From positions 3,650,721 through 3,714,720 of the forward strand of contig WARS01000013.1 of assembly GCA_008933995.1 (NCBI GenBank): a DNA stretch of 64,000 bases, in the 5' to 3' direction. The stretch comes from Datnioides undecimradiatus (Eukaryota > Chordata > Actinopteri > Lobotiformes > Datnioididae). The notes under the pieces were generated by a model that saw only the letters and a list, made by a program, of their open reading frames with translations, was not told the DNA's origin and made no database searches. Made by a program: the position numbers and the translations under genes. Of this stretch, positions 24,894 to 35,300 are shown in pieces (the first letter of the stretch is position 1; each line of letters begins with the position of its first letter).

Positions 24894-27800
24894 TCAGTGG
24901 CAGTTTTGGCAGTTGGGATGGCAAGGCTGGCTGTTCACTCGGCATTTACAGCCACCAGATACGTCGCCCCTGCCCTGTGAAGCACCACAAAAGAGTAAAG
25001 TCAGACACGTGAGCTAACGTTCTTAAATCAAGAACCAAAAACTGTGAGAAGGTGTTTTGGATTTTTTTATGTTTGACATGTAAGTAAATGGGTTTTGTTT
25101 TTTGTTTTTTTTTACATTTGGGCCCCAGCGAGCTTGTTTGGTGACCCAGCAGATTTCGGTCTTGCACATCAGACAGCAGATCCAGTCGCAGCCATCTTTT
25201 TTCTGGACGATGATGTCGCACCGCGGGCATTTCATGGCCTCCCCGTTCTGCAGCAGGCTCTGCATCGAAACACGAAAACACAGATTGAACGCCTGCAGTC
25301 CAAAAAGCCTGGAACTGAGCAAACTAATTGTGTAACCATGAAGAGTTAGAGTCTACAGGATAAGTGCAGACAGAAACCTTCCGTACTGGAAAAATGCCTG
25401 AAATGTGCGACCAAACCCCAAACTGATGAAAGAACATCTAAAATGAAACACCAGCCATCCCAGTCTGTAGATAAACTACTGAAGCCGGTCAGCGCTACAA
25501 TACAAATACCATTTTTTATTCATGATCCATCATTAAATATTAACAGGATATTAGACAAGATTTAACAATTGAAAGCTCCGTGATGACTTTTTAATAGGAG
25601 GATATCAGCTTGTCCTCTTTCTTACACGCGTTCTACTCGACTCTTAGGGTGTAAAGAGCTACATTTAAGAGCCGTCAGAATTTCCTGTACTGGTTTTGTG
25701 GCGCACTGGGTGGTGAACTGGTGCAAACTGCAGCGCGGCACAGGAAGTGATGTGTTCCTTTGATTATTTGTGCTAGAGTTGCTGCTGTGATACTTCTGAT
25801 GCTCAAACCGTGTCGATCTGCAAGAACTATGGCAAGCTGTGACTACTAGACTGGCTGTGTACTGCCATTTCAGATATCCGCAACATTATTCTTCCCAACA
25901 CATACTTTTGCCATTCAAAAGTGTGCATGTGTGTGTCTTTCCCTGTAAGATTCATACTGCAGATATCCAGAATGTTCACTCTGAATATTAAAAATGCAAT
26001 TGCGGAAATTGAAAAACCAAAACAACACAGGAATGGCAAAAGTTACGTCATTTGTCCCAGGAAGAATGAGGTGTTACATAACTGAAATGTTCATTTTGAT
26101 CAGGACGAATTGCGCTGTGGATGTCTGCAAACAATATAGTCTCGCCTTTAAATCTTAAAACAGCCACCTATGCTTTTAAAGGAATTAAAAATATCTTAAA
26201 TTCAGTTTTGAACAGTGCAGCTAAAGTTGGAGATATCCTTAAATACAGCTTTCACTAGTAAGAATGTTATTGGGACCAGTGAGAATATAGGTTTTCCTAT
26301 TGAGAAATGCTATCATGAGTGCAAATGATCACACAGAGCTTTGTGGTCGACCTACCTCTAGCATCTCTTTAGTTTGCTGAGCTGCCTGGTCGTTCTCTGC
26401 CCGGATGCGCAGGTCATCCTGGTAGTCCTTACAATTCATGTCCTTATGGATGGCCTGCCAACACACACACACACACATACACAAACTTCTTAGGTGCTTT
26501 GCCTGCTGCGACATAGTAGGGAAATCTCTAACAGACAATCAGGTCAGAAAACTTACCCTGCAGAGAATGCAGTTGGTCTCCTGGCAGAGTTCACAGTGGA
26601 ACTCGTTGACTTCGTCCTCGTAGATGCACCAGCCTCGACAGTTGACGGTCTGACAGTGGAAGCTGTGCTCCGAGCGGCTTTCCGCGATGTTCAGACGCAG
26701 CTCCAGAAACCGCTGGTGCTCCTCTTCGGTGAGCAGCTATTACCAGGATCATACATAGCAACAGAGAGAGGCAGAGAGAGAGGGTAGGGCATGCTTTAGG
26801 GTTGTTATCTGCATGGAAAACAGATGTAGAGTTTTTATAGTTATGAGCTGTAATTTGATTTTCCTGAATAACTGAAATGAAGAATAAAATCATCACACAT
26901 GGTACGGTCCGACACTCACTGCTTTGATCTCTCGGTCCAGTAGCTTGCTCTCACATCTTTCTGGACAGGACACCTCAGCATCTTGACTGTTGGCTATCAT
27001 TCCTACTAGACACTCCCTAAACAGGGACAGACACATAAAAGAAAAATACAAATGCACTGCATACTAACAAAACGAGCAGATCGTGGCGTGTGTGCGGACA
27101 GCGTGGACTGTGGCAGAATGCTTTTATCACTTTTACAATATGCGGCAAAGCATCCAAACCCCGTTTTCAGATCATCAGACCTGCAGAAGGTGTGTAGGCA
27201 CTCTCTGAGCATGATGCCCTCTCCTGGCTGCAGGGGAGAGAAGCAGATGGGACAGTCTGTCTGTTCCATGTTGTGGATAAGCTTCTGCTGCTCTGTTGCC
27301 AAAAGGTGCAGGTAATTCCTCTCCCGTTCCTCCTCCTGAGCCTGCGTCAGCCGGAGAATGATGGTGGGGGGGAAACACAATACAGGAACTCATTACAAAT
27401 TCATGACTCATTACAAAACATTTTGCATTTCCTGAAACATGGGAAGTTAAACAAGTGAATGCTCTTTGCATCCTAGAGCGCCCCCAAAGTTAGACGGACT
27501 CTACACTGCGGTGCTGCTGTTTACTCACCCACACTTGAGTCAACATACATATAATATGTTACTACTCAACCACTGAATATCTGCCTCTAAATGAGAGCCA
27601 TGATAAACATTTAAAACACCACAGGTTAAATTTCTATTCTAGCTCTGTACTTTCCAAAAGAAGCACCTGCACCAAGGCCTCAGTGTATAAGAAATTAGCT
27701 CTGTGGCTAACAGTACATATTCACACATTTGCACATCTGCACGATATCAGAGCGTGCAGCAGAGTGACAGCTTCAAAGCTGGAATACAGAGAAAAATGAA

Positions 27801-30473
27801 TTACAGGAGAAAAAGCATTTGTGATTTTGTAATAACTGGAAATTTAGAGAATATTTCTGTAGGTCATTTCAACGATGTTAGCAATTTAAAGGGCTTTACA
27901 TAAAACATAAAAGGCATCAAGACTTTTAAAAAAAAGCATTCGGCGAAGACAATAAAAGAGACAAAAGCTAAAGTAGAACAAGGCTGATTAAACAGGGGCA
28001 TATAAGTTAAAGTGCAGTGCAATATATTAAACAAAAGCCTCAGGTTTGATTTGATAAAAGGCAGCAGAAAACACGACTCAAACCCTGGACTGCTACACTC
28101 AGTGGCCACTTTATGGGCACATGTGTACAATCTGACACAACCCTATACAACGCTTTCGCCATAAAGTCCTTCTTTATGATGCCTATAATGTTTCCCTACA
28201 CGCTCATGGCAGTGTTAATTCAATTTTATGTTTTAGCACCGGGGTCTTAGTTAACGTTACGTTGCACTAGACTGCTTCAGAGTTATTTTTTATTACTATT
28301 ATAAGATGTTTAATGTAATCCGGACTTGGTAATGAGCCCAGTAACATGTAATTTAATTTGCTCACCTCTGACAATAGCAACAAATACTAAACATTATAGA
28401 CTTTATAAAAGTAGAGTTAAAGATAGAGCTGTTGCGCTGAATTGGAATAAACTGTACAGCTGTACCTTATAATGTGGTCACTTTATGTCTGTGTGTTTTC
28501 AGAAATCTGAAGATGGATCCAGCTGAACTGTGTTACAGGTCTGTTGTTGCCACACCGGATGCTTTAATGTGTGTCAGTGACCTGGGTTAAGTGCAATCCG
28601 GATAGATAACTTGGCATCAGTCTGAAAACACTTCAGGAATCCTGGTTGTTACCTGTACATACTGCAACAGAGCCAGCTCCTCCTGCTGAATGCGAAGAAC
28701 CTCCTGCGGGTCCGGCTGGTAGATGTTAGGCACCTGGTAGTCCGCTGGCCGTTCCCCGCTGCACATCTCGCAGCCGGGTCGCGTCGGTTTGTTCACGAAT
28801 GTGCACATTGTACAGGTCCAGCCCAGCTGCACACGAACACACATTTACAGCATGCTCGCACGCACTCCGTCGGCACTTACAGGCTCACTCACACAAACGT
28901 CTGGTGTATTCTGACCTGAGGTTTAGGAAGCACAGCGGGTTTAGCAGCAGTCGGGGGTTTGGGAGGAGGAGATGCAGGAGTGTGTTGGGTCCCCGGGGGA
29001 GGAGCTGTCTTCTCACCACCTTCTCTGCTCAGCCCTCTGGGCAAAAGCTGCATCGACTGCATCGACTCCACGATGCCTAGGAATAGATTGTCATTCCTGT
29101 CATTCCATAAAACCAATCTAACCGGTAAGGTGACTTGTTGGTACTTGACCAAAAACTGTCCGTGTCGCTGTCAAATAACACAACCTCGTGCGCGTCGCAT
29201 GACTGCACAGTTTCTTGGGTTTGTTTACTTATTTGTTCAAATTTTGCCTAATTAATACATATTTGTAACTGATGCCTAAGCAGTTAGTTGTTTGTACCAA
29301 AAGGTAAAAGGCATTAACTTGAGATCGCTTTTGATAAAAGTCTACAATTGCAGAAATGAACTGCGCTGATTACATGCAAGCCTTTATCACTTATCACTCT
29401 AGACGTTATGAGTCAATACGAGCAATACTTTTAACAGGCTGACTGATCAGAAACAAACTGCACTGAGCAAAACAAAGAAAAGAAAGTGACCCTCTATGAG
29501 CTGCTGCTCCTGGTTCAGCTTGTACTGCTGCCGTGTGAGGTGAGCTGCATGGGCAGAGAGGATAAAGAGGAAAGCCTGGTCTCCGCTCTGTCGGATGCCG
29601 TGGCTGTACAACGTCTCCCGGTCCTGGGCCAACCGCTTCCCGATCACCCAGCGCTGCAGCGCAGGGACGAACCCAAAGTCGTGGTTGATCTGTATCAATG
29701 ACAAATGGAGCATCAATTTCAATTTCACCTGCTACCATAGGCTACCATACTGTTTGATAGTAATGCATAAGAATGGGCTGAATCATTAGATCACAGTTCA
29801 GCTCAGTGTTCAAAGTTTCATAGCACAGGTTATCTGTTACAGGGTGGTAAGACATTGTGAATGTTAAAGTACCTTGTCTTTCAGCTGTGCAATCGTCATG
29901 TGAGGAGAAACGACAACGTTCACTGGGATGTAGGTTTCTGACTGAGCATCCTCCACTCCGACCCACAACCTGTCGAACGGAAACCAGCCTTGTCTCCACT
30001 GCTTTGTTTGTGCTTCTTGTACATATGTGTGCATTTTGTCAGTTTTTTCAGGACAGCTGTGTATGGATTCACCCACCTGATGGAGTCCTGGGGGTATGCC
30101 TGACTCTCGACGCTGACAGACACGGGGACAGAGAGCTGGGTCAGCCTCTGGCACAGTCTGACTGCTTCCTGTTCGTCCCCGCTGCTGAGGGCTTCACTCA
30201 GAGACACAGCCAGCTCCTCAGCTGAAGGAACAAGTAAACACAGCCATCCAAGCCTCACGTGATTTGTTACAGATACTTCCAAACGATCAAAACGGTGACT
30301 TAACCGTTACCATCCTGAAACACCCATGGTAGAGTCCAACTTTAAACCTCACATAAAGAGCGTAAATGTGTCTCGTGTAATACAGAGGACGTCTGACATG
30401 TCAAATCCATTTTGAGAGAATCGAAACCAAATCGGAAAGGCTCACCCTCTTTTAAATGGACTTCAGAAGCCAT
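24894..30473 (-). CDS. rbck1: RBCK1 / HOIL-1, RBR E3 ubiquitin ligase (12 exons, 521 aa)
   Basis: Family role: LUBAC subunit with HOIP (RNF31) and SHARPIN. It supports linear ubiquitin signalling to NF-kB, and its RBR module makes oxyester-linked ubiquitin. Exons on the minus strand: 30473-30446, 30221-30077, 29969-29873, 29689-29491, 29076-28916, 28826-28653, 27341-27181, 27016-26920, 26736-26557, 26454-26356, 25259-25116, 24974-24894; all GT-AG and in phase. The product is 521 aa (human 510). Order: N-terminal LUBAC-tethering helix ([17 protein letters not shown]), Ubl (about 58-137), Pro-rich linker, NZF finger W213-T-C215...C229-E-M-C232 (WTCTMC..GCEMC), coiled coil, RING1 from C298, IBR, RING2 with catalytic C471 in KKDGCDWI (human C460), and the conserved Cys/His-rich tail ending CHPNCQNCH. 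The last RING1 zinc-ligand spacing is short (SCPERC). The start ATG opens coding exon 1, nine codons before the first donor. Confidence 0.96.
25860..26300. repeat. Dispersed GATATC-rich repeat, copy 2
   Basis: Second copy of the element at 17690-18130, inside RBCK1 intron 26355-25260. The two are alike over several hundred bases with many substitutions and small gaps, so the insertions are old. Confidence 0.75.
28097..28490. repeat. Non-autonomous DNA transposon with degenerate inverted ends
   Basis: The left end (28097-28129) contains AGTGGCCACTTTATGGGCAC, then ATGTGTACA. The right end (28453-28485), reverse-complemented, reads AAGTGACCACATTATAAGG, then TACAGCTGTACA, so the two form imperfect terminal inverted repeats around about 320 bases with no ORF. 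AGTGGCCACTTTATTAGG-type ends are very common in fish genomes. The element lies in RBCK1 intron 28652-27342. Confidence 0.7.
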
Positions 30474-30480
30474 GGTCACA

Positions 30481-30800
30481 CCTGAAACGACAGGTAACGC
30501 GCAGAATGTGTCACGCAAACCTCGCAGAGAGGACAAAACAGCTCCACGCGTAGGTCAAAGTTCACATCCAACCTTCTAGGATCGTGTTGCACGCATCCAA
30601 CAATCCAACAGACACCTTCCCCCTGGTCGATTTAGTAGTAGAAGCTGTAGTTTAAAAAAAAACCCCAAAAAAACAAAAAGACTTAATTTTTGTTCTCTTG
30701 GCGCTGCGTCCCGTCCTCTCTGTCGCTCACAGGTAGAACTGAAAGTGAAACTGAGTCAAATCCAGGAAGAGGACAGTGCAGAGGATCCCTGTGGACGCGC
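30481..30800 (-). promoter_or_regulatory. RBCK1 5' flank with ISRE/AP-1 element
   Basis: A 3' splice acceptor (cgtttcag|GTGTGACC on the minus strand) sits eight bases upstream of the RBCK1 ATG, implying an upstream non-coding exon. A possible donor (CCT|GTGAGC) ends that exon at 30731. Nearby, 30741-30752 on the plus strand is GAAAGTGAAACT, a perfect ISRE, directly joined to an AP-1 site TGAGTCA (30752-30758). A GC-box-like run lies near 30806-30818. Exact exon 1 limits are not certain. Confidence 0.6.
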
Positions 30801-30953
30801 TCCGCTCCGCCCCTTCCCCTAAACGTCCATAAACTGGGGAAGTTCCCAGTTTACTGCGATTATTTTAATTACACTGCCAAAACACCAATCAATCAAATAC
30901 GTAATTAGGCCGACACTACTGTTTTATTTTCCCACCTAAAAACGAGTGCAGAC

Positions 30954-31772
30954 CCTTCTATATCCCCGCTTCAACTTGGGAATAATAGGATAAAAGTGCA
31001 CATGCGATAATAGAATAGCCACCCTCGCTGACTGTAATATTAAGGCACGATATTTTCAAGAATAACGATAATAATAAAACTGAAATGCAGCGACTCGCAG
31101 CATCCAGCGGGTGGCAGTGTTCGTCAAAGGTTGGTCTGGTGGAATTTAGCAGCTCAAAGTTGGCGTCGACATGAATTCATCACTGTTGGTACCTGACATT
31201 TTAGGTTTCACGTCGTTTTTGCATCCTCTTTATTTTGTTGCACTCAATTCAGATTTCAGGCCGGCCCCTGAAGTTTAATATGCACGGCGTAAGAGAATAA
31301 ATCGCAGCTTTGTGCACCTTTATTTATGTCAGCGACTCTAAAAAAATATCCTAATATGTAGTTGCATTGCATTCATAATCAGTCATAGCTCTGATTTTGT
31401 CGCCTCGATAATATTAAAATGTGGGATAGCGCGTGCCTCGTGCGCCGGCGGAAGTAAACGCAACACTAAAGGTTATCAGCGGGTCGGCAGCGTTTGGTCC
31501 TGATGAAGTTAACAGTTTGGATCCAGATGCACGGCGGAGATAAACGAGCCAATCACAGCGGCTCCAGCAGGAGGGGCTGGCAGCTCTGCTCGGCAGCGCA
31601 CCACAAAGTTGCAGAGCATCTCCCGAGTCCCCGCCCGCTCGGCTTCCACTTGATACGCGTCGCACCTGCTGCCTCACTCTCCTCCCGCCTCTCCAGCCGT
31701 TACTTTCCGCCAGCCTTTCTACAGTTTGAGCGATCCGCCCGTCTCAAGGTTGTGTCTCGATTCGTCTCGAAG
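30954..31772. other. RBCK1-NECAB3 divergent intergenic region and NECAB3 5' region
   Basis: The region begins AT-rich and becomes CpG-rich from about 31430. The frame of the NECAB3 ATG is open upstream to at least 31494, so a longer N-terminus cannot be excluded; the ATG at 31773 was chosen by similarity. No TATA box is evident near the start. Confidence 0.45.
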
Positions 31773-32344
31773 ATGCTGGCTTGCACGGAGATGATCACTA
31801 TGTGCCTGCAGTCGGCCAAACAGAAGCATCTTCGGGCTCAGCAGCAACAGCAGCCGCTGCACACCGCCGGGCAAGGGCTTACTATCTTTCATGATGTGAG
31901 TGGATCTCTTTCTTATACATCACCATGGAGATCTTTTAACATCTGCCAAATGATTGCAACTACTGGCTCCGTTGTCAGTCCTAAAACTGATTATAGCGCC
32001 TTGTCAAATTGACTGTAAAAGTCAAAACACAGTAAAACTGCATTATATCAAACAGTCAGTTTGACTCTTTTGCTTATTTCTTTTGAGAAATGTCCATGCA
32101 AAGTAAAAACAAATTGCTTTATTAGGCGCTGTTGTCTTCTGATGGTACAGTATTTGGTGTGTGTGTGTGTGTGTGTGTGTGTGTCTCAAAGCAAAGTAGG
32201 AAGAGCTGCAGCTGCTGCCTCTGCATGATAAATTAAGCTCTCACAGTCGGACAGGTTTAGGGACTGCTGGGGGGTTCTCCTCTTTTTGTTCCACACACAC
32301 AAACACCCCTGATCTTTCAAATGCCTTATGCAACAACGCACACC

Positions 32345-32383
<39 letters not shown>

Positions 32384-35300
32384 ACACACACAAAACCTTT
32401 ATTCATTTCCAAAAGGTAAAACTCAGCTGAACTCGATTTAGGTTGCTGTGTTTTTTTTTTATGCCATTGATTTTCAGTCTTTGGCTGCTGTGACTTGTCC
32501 CTTTATCTCTCACACACACCTAACTGCATGCACACAGACACAAGCCCCAACTAGAGCTTAAGCACACATTGCCTGATTAACAAGCAACCCTGCACTAGGA
32601 AGCATCCATCAACACAGTCATTATCCATCCATCACGCACTGTCTCGTCCTGGGTTAGTAGGCCAACTCTGTGCTCTTGCGAACTGACAGCTTTCTATCCG
32701 CTCCCTCACTAATGCAGAACACACGCAGCCTTGTCTCAATAAGGGCGCATTACTCACATTTTGCACCGTTGTCACTGTATTTGTGCACGCTGTTCCTGAA
32801 TGTGGCACAGCACCGGAGTGCCTCCACGTTTAGTCTTCAGCCTTGAGGGGTTTTTTTTCCCTCCTCTGTTCATGGAGCACAAACAGACCAACGGGCAAAA
32901 TGCAGCTCGATGGTTCCCTGCTCAAAAATCCAATAGTGTTTGAACTGCCTAAAACAGACGGTTTTGGTGATAATGGTGTCTCTAGAAACGCCGCTTACCC
33001 ACACAGGGATGTGCTGCCTTGGTTCTGACTGCCATGCTGGTCTGCTCTTTGTCTGCTTTTACACTATTCTTTCTGTTTTTGTCTTATTTGGTGCAGGAGA
33101 AACATTGTGCAAACACTGGAAATCTCATTCCTGCCCGTAGGTTCCGGCAGTTATTCCACCGGGACACCTTACAGCTTATTTCCTCTCTTTCTTTTCGAAG
33201 CAGGAAGAGCTGTGCTGCTCCGGCATGCCGAGCAGTCCCCGCAGTGTGATATGGGCTGGATAAAGTCAAATGGTCAGATAATGAGGCTAAAAACAAGCGT
33301 AAACATTTTGTGCGCCCGGAGTAAAAGTTGTAAAGCGGATCAATGCTGATTGAATTTCAGAGATGATGCCGGTGGATGAACTTTATTATTGTGGCGGTGC
33401 ACATTGATTTTCAATAGTCTAGGGGAGATGCAGAGTAATTACTGAGTGGATGGGGAAATTAATTTGTGTAAAAAAAAAAAAAAAAGTATTTTCTTTGTGA
33501 CTATCAGACGACTTTGTTTAAAGAAAAGGACAAGCTCCCACATGTACAGACTGTCGCCGTCAGTGCATCAGTCTACTTCTTTTGACGTGGCAATGAGCCA
33601 GTCGGTGATGTTAGAGATGCAGAGATTTATTTGACTCGCATTCCTAAAGCGAGAGACAAAGCGGTGCCTGAAAAGATGTCCTGTTTAAAAGGGCCAGGGA
33701 CAGCTAATGATTCTGGGGATGGCCGTGGGAGGCTGGTTTTATCATCCACATTGTTGCTTTTGAATGTCTCCGTTTGTCATGTGGCTCTGCGTTTCTGAGG
33801 CTCGCTTGATCAACAGCACGGTCTCTGATTATGTTCTCTCCCTCTCATGTGTATCTCGGTCCTCCCTCTCCCGATGTTCACCCCCCCACCCCTCTGCTCT
33901 TGCACTGCTGATTCTGAGCTGGAGAAAAATATACAAAAAAAAAGAAAGAAAAGAAAAAAAGAAAATATGCAGAAAGAGTGAAGGGAATTTTCAAGTAAAT
34001 TTGGCGAGAATAAAGTATGGCGCGTGCAGTGTTTTAAAAAAAAAAAAAAGATCAATAGCTCTTCTGGCTTCCCCTCTCTCAAATGCATAATCTGAAGGGC
34101 TGCATTAAACAGTGTGTCATCAGCGGCGGAGAAAACCCACTGTCTTAACACCTGCCACCATGACATCAGAACAGCAGCACTCTGGGAAGCAGGTCTGACC
34201 TTTTCTGGGCTCGCTGTAAATGATGCATTATCGTCTCCTGACACCGGAGCCACCAAAGACACAACCAAACAACAAACGAGTTTAACAGAGCCGCACCTCT
34301 TCTCCATTGGATGGAGCACCAGGGAGAAAGAAAACGTGTTCCTGACGTGGGTTACAGTGGCGAAAAGGAGAGGAAATGACCATACTTGGAAACGATGTGC
34401 TGTACAGTACGTTACAAGCCTAAAGCGAGAATGTGTTCTACCTGCAGGTAGAATGGATTCATGCGATGGATGAGGAGGGTTCGGGGGGGACAGCAATTTG
34501 CCGCTTTACAGTCACCTCCGAGTCTAGACAGATGAATCAAAAATAGAGCGATGAGTGTGTTGTGAAGTGGTTTGAATTGGCCTGGGCCTTGTTATTAGTC
34601 AGGAGCGAAGCTGCAGAGAGACAGACACTGACAGACAGAGGGCACGAGTGCAGACCTTGAGCTTGTTGACCTATGGAAAATGAACGTGAGGGGCAGGTTC
34701 TGCTGTTATTAATAACCTGTAGGTCAAAACCGACGAGCGCGGCTAACAATGGAAACCACAGACCAAGGGCACGGGAGAGAATCGATCGACTGGACCAGAT
34801 CACAGGTTCTCTCCCTTTACTGCATCACCTCTTTGCAAAATCTGTGAAGATTTATTGCATAAAAGTATATTTTGTGTCTTTACTTTATAGCTGTGCTGCT
34901 TAGAGAAATAGATTAAACTCATTATTGTGCAAACAACGTCGTAACAATTTGACTGCTGATTTAAGAAAAATGGTGGCGTGTGTTGAGCTAATTAAGAGAA
35001 TTGTGAAGTTAAATTGTAAAGCGGCGATTGATGATGAAGGCACAGATCGAAACTCATCACTGTGCGCTGTCAATTAGGGGAAGAAAGCGTTTTTCATCCT
35101 TATATTTTCAGAGTTTTTGTGGTCGTCAATAACATATTAGTCACCGGCTTTATTGGTACTGCTTGAGATCCACTGGCCTTTAGTTGTGCATGCAGTCAGC
35201 TTAACAGTCCGGTGGATCATTATAATAGACGTTTTGGGGACAGTAATCTTTGTTTTCTGTCCAGATAAGTGGTTTAGTGATAATGGTTACGCCGGGGATT

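Noticed and set aside
31494..32012. 172-codon plus frame starting at 31494 taken as one exon
   Set aside because: Its 3' third reads into the intron past the donor at 31895/31896; only the part from 31773 to 31895 fits NECAB3.
33810..34496. 228-codon minus-strand frame in NECAB3 intron 1
   Set aside because: Low-complexity Phe/Ser/Leu translation of A-rich and T-rich tracts, with no family resemblance or splice support.
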